DNA of 64,000 nucleotides from Zoogloea oleivorans (GCF_008107625.1 NZ_SDKK01000001.1:91651-155650), one strand, 5' to 3'. Shown: positions 51,864 to 61,379, counted from the first letter of the stretch. The notes: generated by a model not told the origin, from the sequence alone. Made by a program: numbers and translations.

Positions 51864-52075
51864 GAGGCGGGCTGTTCCAGGGCGATCCACTTGACCCACT
51901 GGCCGCAGGCGTTGCGCGGGCCGCGGCTGTTGCCGTGCCACGGGCCTTCCTGGCAGGGGCCGCGATCGTTGTTTTCGTCGTATTCGATGGTGTCGGGCTC
52001 GGCGCCCGGCGTGCGGGCGCCGCCCCAGCGGTTGCAGGTGAGGCAGCGGCGACGTTCGATGGACTGGACGGCCAA
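51860..52075 (-). CDS. Small Cys-containing protein coupled to the thioredoxin gene
   Basis: A 71-residue protein with CLTCNRWGG near the N-terminus and two further cysteines (GPCQEG, NACGQW), a possible zinc-binding or redox module. The ATGA overlap with the thioredoxin gene suggests a joint function. No family is recognised. Confidence 0.65.
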   Translation of the reverse strand: MAVQSIERRRCLTCNRWGGARTPGAEPDTIEYDENNDRGPCQEGPWHGNSRGPRNACGQWVKWIALEQPAS

Positions 52076-52079
52076 GGCG

Positions 52080-52991
52080 TCAGGTCTTTCCCGATTGACC
52101 GCCTGGGAGTGCGGCGAGCTTGCGCACCTTGACGTCTACGGACATGCCGGCAAAGTCGGCGTCCTGGCCGATGTAGCTGCCGCTGAGGGGGCTGGCCTGG
52201 CTCGGGTCGCGGACGTGGGCGACGCGGATCAGGTTGTCGCCGCCAAACAGGCTGTTGGTGGGGTCGATGGGCATCCAGCCGGCCCCCGGCAGGTAGATCT
52301 GCAGCCAGGCGTGGGTGGAGCCGGAGCCGACCAGGCTGCCACTGCCACCGTCGAGGGCCGGGTCGTACAGGTAGCCGGACACGAAACGCGCCGCAAAGCC
52401 CAGGCGACGGACCACTTCCATCATGAACAGGGCGTAGTCACGGCAGGTGCCGCTGCGCAGCTCCAGGGTCTGCAGTGGCGGCTGGGTGCCTTCCACATAG
52501 CGGGAGGTGTAGGTGAATTGCTGGCGGATGCCGTCGGCGATGGCGATCAGCAGGCTGCGGGTCTTGAGACGGCGGCCCTGGGTGAGGAACTGGTCGGCCC
52601 ACAGGCGCAGCTCGCCGCCCGGGTCGGGGTAAGCAGGCTCGATGAAGGGACGCAGGTCGTAGCGCTCGGAGATGGCGTACTCGAAGGGATAGTCCTCGGC
52701 GGCACGGGTCAGCGGGAGCTCTTCGTTGCGCGCGTTCATGTGTTCGACGACAAAACGGGCGACGAACTTCAGTTCGGTGGCCTTGCCGGGAATGCGCACA
52801 TAGGTGACCGAGTTGGAGAAGACATCATGCACCCAGCGGATCTCGGCTTCCGGGCTCACTTCCAGCGCGCACTCGACCACCCGGATGTCGTGGCTGGTGC
52901 GCGGTCGGAACATCATCTTGTGCTCGCCAAAGCTGACCGGGTTGCGGTAGCGATAGATCGTGGTGTGTTCGACTTCGAGAATGACAGACAT
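52080..52991 (-). CDS. Transglutaminase-like cysteine protease-fold protein
   Basis: A 303-residue protein with the bacterial transglutaminase N-terminal beta domain (1 to about 100) and the catalytic triad region: SGTCRDYALFMMEV (Cys), GSTHAWLQIYL (His) and MPIDPTNS (Asp). Such proteins are peptidases or ligases of unknown substrate and often lie in gene clusters for cell-envelope maintenance. Confidence 0.88.
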   Translation of the reverse strand: MSVILEVEHTTIYRYRNPVSFGEHKMMFRPRTSHDIRVVECALEVSPEAEIRWVHDVFSNSVTYVRIPGKATELKFVARFVVEHMNARNEELPLTRAAEDYPFEYAISERYDLRPFIEPAYPDPGGELRLWADQFLTQGRRLKTRSLLIAIADGIRQQFTYTSRYVEGTQPPLQTLELRSGTCRDYALFMMEVVRRLGFAARFVSGYLYDPALDGGSGSLVGSGSTHAWLQIYLPGAGWMPIDPTNSLFGGDNLIRVAHVRDPSQASPLSGSYIGQDADFAGMSVDVKVRKLAALPGGQSGKT

Positions 52992-53000
52992 GGCGGGCGC

Positions 53001-53678
53001 TCAGGGTTTGGCTTGCGCCTGGGCCTTCAGCGGCGCCTGCAGTGCCTCGAAGCGGGCTGGCGCCACATATTGCAGCAGCTCCTTGCCCTTGCTGTCGAGC
53101 ACCAGGTCGAGCCCCTTGGCCGGGTAGAGCAGGTGTTCCACGTGGTCATTCACGCGGATGCGCTCGGTGGGCTGGCCGAAGCGTTCGAGAACGATGGCTT
53201 CGTCAAGCTGGGCGCTGGGGATGAAGGCCATGCCACGGATTGGCGCGGCGAGGGCGGCGGCCAGATCGGCGTCGGCCAGCTTGGCCTTGCGGGTGGTGCT
53301 CTGCATGTACTCGGTTTTCGGGGCGCGCTCGCGCATGCCTTCGATCACGTCCTTCGGCAGTTCGGCGGTGACGATCAATTTGCCGGCCACGAAGCCGGCG
53401 GTGGCGCTTTCGTAATAGCCTTCCACGTTGCCGTCTTCGTCGGGCTCTGCCACCAGCGCGAGCTGCATCTCGGTGCCGAAGCGCGCCTTGGCGTCGGCCA
53501 GGGTGCTGCGCCCGAGGGTCAGGTCGAAGACGCGGGATTCACCGCTCGGCAGGGTTTCAATCTGCCACGGCATACCGGAGGTCGGGATGGCCTTCGGATC
53601 GTGGTGGGCCACCGTCCAGACGGCGGGGCCGACGATGAGGGCCAGGGCCAGCAGGATGATGGCAATCGCTATTTTCAT
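53001..53678 (-). CDS. Conserved hypothetical protein with signal anchor
   Basis: A 225-residue protein with an N-terminal membrane anchor (IAIAIILLALALIVGPAVWTV) and a periplasmic part beginning with DLTLGRSTLADAKARFG, a pattern seen in uncharacterised proteobacterial proteins. It lies between the transglutaminase-like and U32 genes on the same strand. Confidence 0.7.
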   Translation of the reverse strand: MKIAIAIILLALALIVGPAVWTVAHHDPKAIPTSGMPWQIETLPSGESRVFDLTLGRSTLADAKARFGTEMQLALVAEPDEDGNVEGYYESATAGFVAGKLIVTAELPKDVIEGMRERAPKTEYMQSTTRKAKLADADLAAALAAPIRGMAFIPSAQLDEAIVLERFGQPTERIRVNDHVEHLLYPAKGLDLVLDSKGKELLQYVAPARFEALQAPLKAQAQAKP

Positions 53679-53687
53679 GGGATGGGG

Positions 53688-55625
53688 TCAGTGAGGGGCG
53701 TGGAAGCCGTCAGGCACCTTGGCGTGAAAGACCACCGGGACGGCCGGGGCGTCGATGACCGACTGGCGGATTTGCCCGATGACGTGCATCTCGCAGCGCT
53801 TGCAGTCGAACCGGAGGGTGAGCCGCTCCTTGCCATTGACGAGGGTCATCGGGTCCGGCTTGATGCCTTTCACTTCCTTCGGGCACAGGTTGAAGCTGTA
53901 GCGCAGGCAGTGCTTGGTGATCATCAGCGAGGCGTCGTCGGTGTGCTCGTTGGCCTCGTAGGCTGCCTCGATGAGGGTGACGCCGTGGCGGTGATAGAAG
54001 TCGCGCGCCTTCTGGTTAAGCACGTTGGCCAGGTAGCTGAGCTCGGTTTGCGGGTAGGGCACCGGCGGTTCGACCGCGGCCCGGCGTTCGAGGCGGGGCA
54101 GGGCAGCCAGGCGGGCGGCCTCCAGCTTGTCGACGGCATCGCGACGCAGGGCGTTGATGGCTGACGGAGGGATGAACCACGGCGCCGAGATGTCGAGGTC
54201 AATGTTCCGCGCTTCAAAAATCGTTGTGCCCAGCTTGGCCAGGCTGTCCTTGAGGCTGGAGCGGGCGCGCTCGACGTCTTTCGCGGGCTCTTTGGCATGG
54301 GCCTGGCGGGTGCTGACGCAGATGCCGGTTTCGTCGGTCATCGTCAGCGCAAAGCCGTCCGGCGTTTCGGCGAAGGCCAGGTCGACGCCGATGCGGCGCT
54401 CGGCGGACTTCTTTTCGAGCATGCGCTCGAACTCGTGGTCGCGGTTGCGGAACATGCCGCTGCCGGGAAAGAGGTCGGTGGGCAGCGGGTCGGCAGTGTA
54501 AACGCGGAAGTCGTCACCGACCTTTTCGGCGCGGTTGACGCGCAGGCCCAGCAGTTCACCCTTGCGGTCGTAGAAGGTCAGGCCGTCGCCGTTGTGCAGC
54601 TCGACCACGCTGGAAACATCGAAGTGGCGGCGCTGTTTGGTGTCCACGCGGGTCACGCTGCCCACCGGTTCGCCGACGAATTTGGGCGAATCGAAGGCGC
54701 CGATGTCGGCGGTACGGCCATTCACGAAGTAGTCGGTGGCGCCGCGGTTGAAGGTCTTGTCGGCCAGCGGCTGGAACAGGAAGGTGCTGCGCCCGGCAGA
54801 GGTGCGGGAATATTCCGGCGCGTCCTCCATGATTTCGTCGAGCAGCTGGCGGTAGTGGGCGGTGATGTTCTTGACGTAGGCCATGTCCTTGTAGCGGCCT
54901 TCGATCTTGAAGCTGCTGATGCCCGCATCGGCCAGCGCGCGCAGGTTGGCGCTCTGATTGTTGTCCTTCATGGACAGCAGGTGCTGGTTGCTGGTGAGCA
55001 GCTTGCCGTCCTTGTCCTCGAGGTCGTAGGGCAGGCGGCAGGCCTGCGAGCATTCGCCCCGGTTGGCGCTGCGGCCGGTGTGGGCGTGGCTGATGTAGCA
55101 CTGCCCCGAGAAAGCCACGCACAGCGCGCCATGCACGAAGAACTCCAGCGCGCAGTCGGTGGCGGCGGCTACCTTGCGGATGTCGGTGAGCGTCATCTCG
55201 CGGGCCAGCACGATCTGCGAAAAGCCCACGTCCTGCAGGAAGCGGGCCTTTTCGGGGTGACGGATGTCGGTTTGCGTGCTGGCGTGTAGCTGGATCGGCG
55301 GCAGGTCGAGCTCCAGCAGGCCCATGTCCTGAACGATCAGCGCGTCGGTGCCGGCTTCGTACAACTGGCGAATCAGGGTTTCGGCGCCGGCCACTTCCTC
55401 GTCGTGGAAGATGGTGTTGCAGGTGACGAAGACCCGCGCGCCAAAGCGGTGGGCGTGACGGGTCAGGCGTTCGATATCGGCAATGCTGTTCTCCGCGTTG
55501 GCACGGGCACCGAAGGCGGGGCCGCCGATGTACACGGCGTCGGCGCCGTGATTCACCGCCTCGATACCGATATCCGCAGTGCGGGCCGGGGCGAGGAGTT
55601 CGAGCTGTTTGCGGGAATGGGTCAT
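53688..55625 (-). CDS. rlhA: U32-family protein of the RlhA (YdcP) type, 23S rRNA hydroxylation
   Basis: A 645-residue protein, close to the length of E. coli RlhA. The N-terminal U32 barrel (LELLAPARTADIGIEAVNHG, DAVYIGGPAFGARA), CxxxCxxxC-type cysteines (NRGECSQACRLPY), and a C-terminal DUF3656-like and Cys-containing end (CLRYSFNLCPKE, RFDCKRCEMHV) fit RlhA, which hydroxylates C2501 of 23S rRNA. A general U32 peptidase label would be less precise. Confidence 0.85.
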   Translation of the reverse strand: MTHSRKQLELLAPARTADIGIEAVNHGADAVYIGGPAFGARANAENSIADIERLTRHAHRFGARVFVTCNTIFHDEEVAGAETLIRQLYEAGTDALIVQDMGLLELDLPPIQLHASTQTDIRHPEKARFLQDVGFSQIVLAREMTLTDIRKVAAATDCALEFFVHGALCVAFSGQCYISHAHTGRSANRGECSQACRLPYDLEDKDGKLLTSNQHLLSMKDNNQSANLRALADAGISSFKIEGRYKDMAYVKNITAHYRQLLDEIMEDAPEYSRTSAGRSTFLFQPLADKTFNRGATDYFVNGRTADIGAFDSPKFVGEPVGSVTRVDTKQRRHFDVSSVVELHNGDGLTFYDRKGELLGLRVNRAEKVGDDFRVYTADPLPTDLFPGSGMFRNRDHEFERMLEKKSAERRIGVDLAFAETPDGFALTMTDETGICVSTRQAHAKEPAKDVERARSSLKDSLAKLGTTIFEARNIDLDISAPWFIPPSAINALRRDAVDKLEAARLAALPRLERRAAVEPPVPYPQTELSYLANVLNQKARDFYHRHGVTLIEAAYEANEHTDDASLMITKHCLRYSFNLCPKEVKGIKPDPMTLVNGKERLTLRFDCKRCEMHVIGQIRQSVIDAPAVPVVFHAKVPDGFHAPH

Positions 55626-55804
55626 GCTGGGAGGCTTTCTCTGGGTAATACCGGGATGGACTGGCTGCTCGTCTGGCAGCTTTTCAGCGGGGCATTATCG
55701 CCTGCCCGGCAGGGGGCGTCGAGCACCCACCCGAAAGCAGGGCTTGGCGGAGGCTGAATGCACGAGGACAATCCGGCCTTGCAAACTTTTTCCGAGGGCC
55801 CGAC

Positions 55805-56008
55805 ATGGAATCCCGACTCACCGAAATCGAGATCAAGCTCGCCCTGACCGAAGACCTGGTGGACACCCTCAACATGACGGTGCACCGCCAGCAGGAACAG
55901 ATCGACGCGCTGCAGCGTCAGTTGGTGCAGCTCTACCACCAGATGCAGTCCGCCGCGCCGTCGGCCGAATCGCGCGATCTGCGCGACGAGATTCCGCCGC
56001 ATTATTGA
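55805..56008 (+). CDS. slyX: SlyX family protein
   Basis: A 67-residue coiled-coil protein (MESRLTEIEIKLALTEDLVD) ending in the family's EIPPHY. SlyX is of unknown function. It starts with GAGGG shortly before the ATG and is divergent from rlhA. Confidence 0.92.
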   Translation: MESRLTEIEIKLALTEDLVDTLNMTVHRQQEQIDALQRQLVQLYHQMQSAAPSAESRDLRDEIPPHY

Positions 56009-56015
56009 GGCGGGT

Positions 56016-56273
56016 TCAGCCGCCACTCAGGGCCTGGACGATGACAAGCTCGCCGGCTGCAGAGAGCGGCTGCGCGAGATCGCGGGCCTGCACGCCATCG
56101 ACGAAGAAGCGGATGTGGGGGCGAATCCGCTGCTGTTCGTCGATCATGCGGAAGCGGATTCCCGGGTAGTGCCGGTCCAGGTCGGCGAGGGCCTCGGCGA
56201 GCGTGTCGCCGCTGGCTTCGGCGTCGGCCCGCTCGGTGTAGGAGCGCAGGGCGCTGGGGATCAGGACTTTCAC
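56016..56273 (-). CDS. MoaD/ThiS-like sulfur carrier protein
   Basis: An 85-residue ubiquitin-fold protein from GTG 56273 (VKVLIPSALRSYT) ending in Gly-Gly, the position that is activated and thiocarboxylated. No MoaE or ThiG gene is adjacent, so its pathway is open; the neighbour is a sialidase-fold protein. Confidence 0.8.
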   Translation of the reverse strand: MKVLIPSALRSYTERADAEASGDTLAEALADLDRHYPGIRFRMIDEQQRIRPHIRFFVDGVQARDLAQPLSAAGELVIVQALSGG

Positions 56274-56283
56274 GGGCGCCGCG

Positions 56284-57450
56284 CTATGCGCGCACGGCGG
56301 CTTCCACCGCATAGATTTCCGGCAGGTGCTGTGCGATGCATTCCCAGTGCCGGCCCTCGTCGCGGCTCATCCACAGCTCACCGCTGGTGGTACCGAAGTA
56401 AAGCCCCACGGGGTCATGATTGTCGGCCGCCATGGCCTGACGCTTGACGGTCCACCAGGCCTGGCTGACCGGCAGGCCCGTGTCGAGGCGCTGCCACGTA
56501 CCGCCGCCGTCCCGCGTTACGTACACCGCCGGCTTGCCGCCCGGGCTGGTGCGCGGCCACACGCTGGTGCCGTCCATCGGAAACACCCAGGCGGTGTCGG
56601 CATCACGCGGGTGCACCACCAGCGGAAAACCGATGCTGCCAACCGCGTCCGGCATGTTCTTGCCGATGTTCTGCCACGTGTCCGACGGCCGGTCGAGGCG
56701 GTAGATGCCGCAGTGGTTCTGCTGGTACAGGCGGTCCGGATTGGCGGCGCACAGCCGCATGCAATGGGGGTCGTGAAAGGTGGCGTCACTTCGGTCGAAG
56801 CCTTCCACCACATCCAGCCCCTGAATGAGGGGTTTGAATGTCTGCCCTCGGTCTTCCGACTCATGGACGCCGCCGCCCGACATCGCCAGGTAAAGGTGGG
56901 CGGCATTGCGTGGATCGACGATGATCGAATGCAGTTTGGGGCCGTCCGGCGTGCCGTCCTGCACGGAGCCCATCCACTGGCGGTAAACGGGATCGTCGTT
57001 GAGGCACGAGAAAGGCGTCCACGTTACGCCGCCGTCCTCCGAGCGGAACAGCCCTTGCGGCGAGGTTCCGGCATACCAGACATCGGTTTCGTCGGCGTGG
57101 CCCGGCGTCAGCCAGAAGGTGTGATCGACCGCGCGCCCGGCTTGGCCGTCCGTGGCCGTGGCGAAGGCCGGAGGCTGTGCGGCCTCCTTCCAGCTCTGCC
57201 CGAGGTCTGTGGAGCGGAAGATGGTCGGACCGAGATGGCCGGTTTTGGCGGCAGCGAGCAGGGTTCGACCGTCACGCGGGTCAAGCACCACATGGTTGAT
57301 GATGTGACCAAGAAAATGCGGCCCGTCGGCCCGCCAGGCCTTGCGCGCCGGATCCCCGTGGTAGAGCCAGAGGCCCTTGCGCGTGGCTACCGTCAGCAGC
57401 GTGGGGTGGTGGCCGGCGGCCTGATCTTCGATGTTCGATGTCATGTCCAT
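56284..57450 (-). CDS. Sialidase/VPS10-fold beta-propeller protein
   Basis: A protein of about 386 residues with several Asp-box repeats (STDLGQSWKEAA, SEDGGVTWTPF, SEDRGQTFKPL, TRDGGGTWQRL, SRDEGRHWECI) building a propeller. There is no signal peptide, so it may be cytosolic. Enzymatic activity is unproven, as many such propellers only bind ligands. It lies 10 bases upstream of the MoaD-like gene and such pairs may be linked. Confidence 0.82.
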   Translation of the reverse strand: MDMTSNIEDQAAGHHPTLLTVATRKGLWLYHGDPARKAWRADGPHFLGHIINHVVLDPRDGRTLLAAAKTGHLGPTIFRSTDLGQSWKEAAQPPAFATATDGQAGRAVDHTFWLTPGHADETDVWYAGTSPQGLFRSEDGGVTWTPFSCLNDDPVYRQWMGSVQDGTPDGPKLHSIIVDPRNAAHLYLAMSGGGVHESEDRGQTFKPLIQGLDVVEGFDRSDATFHDPHCMRLCAANPDRLYQQNHCGIYRLDRPSDTWQNIGKNMPDAVGSIGFPLVVHPRDADTAWVFPMDGTSVWPRTSPGGKPAVYVTRDGGGTWQRLDTGLPVSQAWWTVKRQAMAADNHDPVGLYFGTTSGELWMSRDEGRHWECIAQHLPEIYAVEAAVRA

Positions 57451-57498
57451 CTCCTCATCAACGCCTGAACGTTTCGATCATGCACCGGCCGACAAGTT

Positions 57499-58407
57499 TC
57501 AGTGCAATGTTTCCGGCTTGACCAGCGGCTGCACATCCACCCACACATCGCTGCCGTCTTCGCTTTCGCGAATCTGCAGGCCGAAGGTGGCGAAGGCGGC
57601 CTGCACGTCGCGGCGCAGCGGAATGTCGGCCAGCTCGCCCGGGCCGATGGCATGGCCGGCCGCCAGGTGTTGCGCGGTGGTCAGCCAGATCGGCGACAGG
57701 AAGGACTGGCTGACCAGTTCCTGCATGGTGGCGCTCACGTCCTTCAGCGGCAGTTCCATGCCGTCGAGGTAGCCCTGCACGTGGGCAACGGCCTGCATCA
57801 GGTGGGCGATGCGGCCGAGGCTCTTGGCGAACAGCTCGTCCAGGTTCTGGTCGGCGTAGTAGAGGGTGATTTCTTCCTGCATGCCGCCGGGCAGGGCCTG
57901 CATCAGGGCCGCCAGGTGGTTGAGGAGCAGGTCGGAATCGGTGGGGATCGACCAGGCGCTGCGCCGGTTGATTTTGTATTCCAGCCACATGGCGCTGACG
58001 ATGGGTGACAGAGCCCTGGCCAGCGGCGTTTCTGCGGTGTCGGCGGGCGGCGTGGGGGCATCGTGGAGGCGCCAGCATTCCTTGTGCAGGTGATGGATCA
58101 GGCGAGCGACTTCGGCACCGTCGCCGGACAGGATGGCCCACAGCTTGCTGCCGTCGAAGAGCAGGGCCAGCTTGCCGTCGGTGCTGTCCTTGTCGGTAAC
58201 GATGCGCGACAGGTGGTCGCCGGCAACCGGCAGGGCGCCAAACTGTTGTTCGGTGGCGGGCAGGTCGTCGGTGACGACGATGCGCGACAGGGCCGACAGG
58301 TCGAGTTCGGCATCGCGGGCCTGGATGCGGCTGACGAGGGCTTCGATGACCTGGCGGAGGGTGTCGGCGTTCTCAGTGGACGTGGAACCGTCGAATTCGA
58401 TGTTCAT
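57499..58407 (-). CDS. Hypothetical protein
   Basis: A 302-residue soluble protein of mixed helix and strand, without cysteine-rich or membrane segments, which I do not recognise. Motifs of note are FDGSKLWAILSGDGAEVARL and a helical YADQNLDELFAKSLGRIAHL part. It lies between the propeller gene and nadC on the same strand. Confidence 0.6.
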   Translation of the reverse strand: MNIEFDGSTSTENADTLRQVIEALVSRIQARDAELDLSALSRIVVTDDLPATEQQFGALPVAGDHLSRIVTDKDSTDGKLALLFDGSKLWAILSGDGAEVARLIHHLHKECWRLHDAPTPPADTAETPLARALSPIVSAMWLEYKINRRSAWSIPTDSDLLLNHLAALMQALPGGMQEEITLYYADQNLDELFAKSLGRIAHLMQAVAHVQGYLDGMELPLKDVSATMQELVSQSFLSPIWLTTAQHLAAGHAIGPGELADIPLRRDVQAAFATFGLQIRESEDGSDVWVDVQPLVKPETLH

Positions 58408-58440
58408 GGTCGGCGGGGGTAATGAATGCGGGGCTGAAAT

Positions 58441-58467
58441 AAAAAAGGCCCGGCGCTGGGCCGGGCC
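58441..58467 (-). terminator. Intrinsic terminator of nadC
   Basis: GGCCCGGC (58447 to 58454) pairs with GCCGGGCC (58460 to 58467); on the minus strand it is followed by six T residues. It lies 16 bases behind the nadC stop. Confidence 0.88.
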
Positions 58468-58482
58468 GCGTGCTGCAGCGAT

Positions 58483-59331
58483 TTACTCTTCCACGTGACG
58501 CAGGGAGAGGTCGATGGCGCGCACGTCCTTGGTGAGGCTGCCGATGGAGATGCGATCCACGCCGGTTTCGGCAATGGCGCGCACGCGCTCCAGGTTCACA
58601 CCGCCGGAGGCTTCGAGTTCGGCGCGGCCCTTGTTGATGCCGACGGCGTCGCGCATCTCTTCGAGGCTCATGTTGTCGAGCAGGACCATTTTGGCGCCGG
58701 CTTCGAGGGCTTCATTGAGCTGCTCGAGGGTTTCGACTTCCACTTCGATGAACACGTTGGACGGGGCGATGGCCCGGGCCTGTTCCATCACGGCCTTGAT
58801 GCTGCCGGCGGCGATGATGTGGTTTTCCTTGACCAGGATGCCGTCGTACAGGCCGACCCGGTGGTTGGTGCCGCCGCCGATCTTGACCGCATATTTTTGG
58901 GCCAGGCGCAGGCCCGGCAGGGTCTTGCGGGTATCGACGATCTTGGCTTTGGTGCCGGCCACGGCCTGCACGAAAATGGCTGTCAGGGTGGCGGTGCCGG
59001 ACAGCAGTTGAACAAAGTTCAGGGCGGTGCGTTCGGCGGTCAGCAGCGCGCGGGCGCTGGCGTCCACTTCGCACAGCAACTGGCCGGGCTTGATGCGTTC
59101 GCCATCGCGGGCGTGCCAGATGATCGAGGCGTCGGGTTCCAGTGCGGTGAAGGCGGCGTCGAACCAGGCGGTGCCGCACAGCACGGCATCTTCGCGGGTG
59201 ATCACGCGACCGCGGGCGGTGCGGCTGGCCGGGATGAGCCGGGCAGTCAGGTCGCCGGTGCCGATGTCTTCGGCCAGGGAGGCCGCTACGGAGCGCTGGA
59301 CTTCAACGCGAAGCTGTTCTGCAAATTCCAT
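58483..59331 (-). CDS. nadC: Nicotinate-nucleotide pyrophosphorylase (carboxylating)
   Basis: A 282-residue enzyme that converts quinolinate and PRPP to nicotinate mononucleotide in NAD synthesis. Visible family blocks are EDIGTGDLTA, ERTALNFVQLLSGTAT, VDTRKTLPGLR, KIGGGTNHRVGLYDGILVKENH and the C-terminal ASGGVNL...GVDRISIGSLTKD. Confidence 0.96.
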   Translation of the reverse strand: MEFAEQLRVEVQRSVAASLAEDIGTGDLTARLIPASRTARGRVITREDAVLCGTAWFDAAFTALEPDASIIWHARDGERIKPGQLLCEVDASARALLTAERTALNFVQLLSGTATLTAIFVQAVAGTKAKIVDTRKTLPGLRLAQKYAVKIGGGTNHRVGLYDGILVKENHIIAAGSIKAVMEQARAIAPSNVFIEVEVETLEQLNEALEAGAKMVLLDNMSLEEMRDAVGINKGRAELEASGGVNLERVRAIAETGVDRISIGSLTKDVRAIDLSLRHVEE

Positions 59332-59373
59332 CGGGAGTCACCTAATATGTGCTGACGTGAATTCTAACACCGG

Positions 59374-60888
59374 GTGAAAAGCGGCATGACGACGATGATG
59401 AGTGTGCTGGAAGTCAGCCTGGGCGTGCTGCTTGTCCTGCTGGTGGTTGGCGGGCTGAGCTACTGGTATATCCAGGACATCACCCAGAAGAAGCACGCGA
59501 TCCTGCGCAATTACCCGGTGATTGGCCACCTGCGCTATTTCTTCGAGCAACTGGGCGAGTATTTCCGGCAGTACTTCTTCCTCGGCGACCGGGAAGAAAT
59601 GCCCTTCAACCGGGCGACCCGCGGCTGGGTGTATCGCCTGGCGAAGAACGAGGGCGGGGTGCTTGGCTTTGGTTCCACCTACGATCTGCATCATCCGGGA
59701 GCTCTGATTTTTGTGAACGCCGGCTTTCCGGTGCTGGAGGAAGAGCAGGCGCCGACGCCCCCGCTGACCATCGGCGAGGGTTACGCCGCAAAACCCTTCA
59801 CGGCCCGTTCCATCGTCAATATCAGCGGCATGAGCTATGGCGCGCTGTCACGGCCGGCAGTGCTGGCCTTGTCGAAGGGCGCCGCCGCGGCCGGCTGCTG
59901 GATGGATACCGGCGAAGGCGGCCTGGCGCCGGCCCACCTGGAAGGCGGCGCCGACATCATCATGCAGATCGGCACCGCCAAGTACGGCGTGCGCGATGCC
60001 GAGGGCCAGCTGTCCGACGAGCGCCTGCGCGAACGGGCCGCCCATGACGCGGTGAAGGCCTTCGAAATCAAGCTGTCGCAGGGCGCCAAGCCGGGCAAGG
60101 GCGGGGTCCTGCCGGCTGCCAAGGTGACCGCCGAAATCGCCCGTATCCGCGGCATTCCGGAGGGCGTCGATTCCATCAGCCCGAACCGCCACCGCGACAT
60201 CGCCAACGTCAATGAACTCCTCGACATGATCGTCCGGGTGCGCAGCGTTACCGGCAAGCCGGTGGGCATCAAGACGGCCATTGGCGGGCGGCGCTTTCTG
60301 CATGAACTGTGCGAGGCGATCCTGCGCCGCGGCCTCGATACCGCGCCGGACTTCATCGCCGTGGACGGGGGCGAGGGCGGCTCCGGTGCGGCGCCCCAGG
60401 CGCTGGCCGATCACATGGCCCTGTCCATCGACGAAGCCCTGCCGCGGGTGATCGATACGCTGATCGAGTTCGGCCTGCGCGAGCGCATCCGGGTGATTGC
60501 CGCCGGCAAGCTGGTGACCTCGGCACGGGCCGCGTGGGCGCTGGCGGCGGGCGCGGATTTTGTGAACACGGCCCGCGGCTTCATGTTCTCGCTGGGTTGT
60601 GTGCAGGCCATGCGCTGCCATCAGAACACCTGCCCGACAGGCATTTCCACCCACAATGCCAAGCTCCAGCGCGGGCTGGTGGTGGAAGAGAAGTACCTGC
60701 GGGTGGCCAATTACGCCCGCAACATGAACAAGGAAATCGACATGATTGCCCATGCCTGCGGACTGACGCAGGCGCGCGAGTTTCGCCGCGAGCATGTGCG
60801 TCTGGTGCAGACGGCCGGGCGCAGCGAGGCCTTCAACATGATTTATCCCTACCCCGAACGCATCGACGAGGTGCGCAGCCTGGATTGA
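59374..60888 (+). CDS. FMN-binding glutamate synthase-like protein, membrane-anchored
   Basis: A protein of about 500 residues with an N-terminal membrane helix (EVSLGVLLVLLVVGGLSYWY) and a glutamate synthase central/FMN barrel: MSYGALSRPAVLALSKGA, DTGEGGLAP, KPGKGGVLPAAKVT, DGGEGGSGAAP and the iron-sulfur-type cysteines in SLGCVQAMRCHQNTCPTG. Such stand-alone proteins lack the glutaminase domain; their substrate is uncertain. Confidence 0.88.
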   Translation: MKSGMTTMMSVLEVSLGVLLVLLVVGGLSYWYIQDITQKKHAILRNYPVIGHLRYFFEQLGEYFRQYFFLGDREEMPFNRATRGWVYRLAKNEGGVLGFGSTYDLHHPGALIFVNAGFPVLEEEQAPTPPLTIGEGYAAKPFTARSIVNISGMSYGALSRPAVLALSKGAAAAGCWMDTGEGGLAPAHLEGGADIIMQIGTAKYGVRDAEGQLSDERLRERAAHDAVKAFEIKLSQGAKPGKGGVLPAAKVTAEIARIRGIPEGVDSISPNRHRDIANVNELLDMIVRVRSVTGKPVGIKTAIGGRRFLHELCEAILRRGLDTAPDFIAVDGGEGGSGAAPQALADHMALSIDEALPRVIDTLIEFGLRERIRVIAAGKLVTSARAAWALAAGADFVNTARGFMFSLGCVQAMRCHQNTCPTGISTHNAKLQRGLVVEEKYLRVANYARNMNKEIDMIAHACGLTQAREFRREHVRLVQTAGRSEAFNMIYPYPERIDEVRSLD

Positions 60889-60910
60889 GCGGCAGGTTCT
60901 TGCCGGTGCC

Positions 60911-61363
60911 ATGTCGAGCAGCATCCAGAAGCTTGCCGATGCTCTCGACAGCCAGGCCTTCAGCAGCCGCATGGGCGGCGCGCACGGGGCCGGCGGCATG
61001 CCACCGCCGCCCCCACCGGAAGACGACGCGGGGTTCACCAAGGATGAATTGAACAGCCAGCTCAGCGAAATCGACTCGACCGACAGCGAACGTTCGGACC
61101 TGATCTCGAAGATCGTCAGCAATTTCGACAAGGCCGACGCCAACGGCGATGGCAAGGTGAGCATGCAGGAGGCGATGGCCTACGACCAGTCCTCGCAAAG
61201 CCGCAGCACGTCGTCGTCGACGACCGACACCAGTACCGCCAGCAGCACATCCAGCAGCCAGAGCGATGCGGCCCTGATGCACAAGCTCATGGAGCTGGCA
61301 CGCGCTTACGGGCCGGACAGCGATGCTTTCAATACCACGAGCAGCCTGACGGTGACGGCCTGA
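60911..61363 (+). CDS. EF-hand protein (XopAW-like)
   Basis: A 150-residue protein with a Pro-rich patch (about 30 to 38), an EF-hand (FDKADANGDGKVSMQEA, about 73 to 90) and possibly a degenerate one before it (FTKDELNSQLSEIDSTD), and a Ser/Thr-rich linker. It lacks a signal peptide. It resembles the XopAW group of calcium-binding proteins, originally described as Xanthomonas effectors, but many members are not effectors. Confidence 0.75.
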   Translation: MSSSIQKLADALDSQAFSSRMGGAHGAGGMPPPPPPEDDAGFTKDELNSQLSEIDSTDSERSDLISKIVSNFDKADANGDGKVSMQEAMAYDQSSQSRSTSSSTTDTSTASSTSSSQSDAALMHKLMELARAYGPDSDAFNTTSSLTVTA

Positions 61364-61379
61364 GGCCGGAGACTTTTTG

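Noticed and set aside
51582..54164. An 860-codon plus-strand open frame
   Set aside because: It runs through the antisense of four genes with clear motifs (thioredoxin, transglutaminase-like, hypothetical, U32), so it cannot be one real gene.
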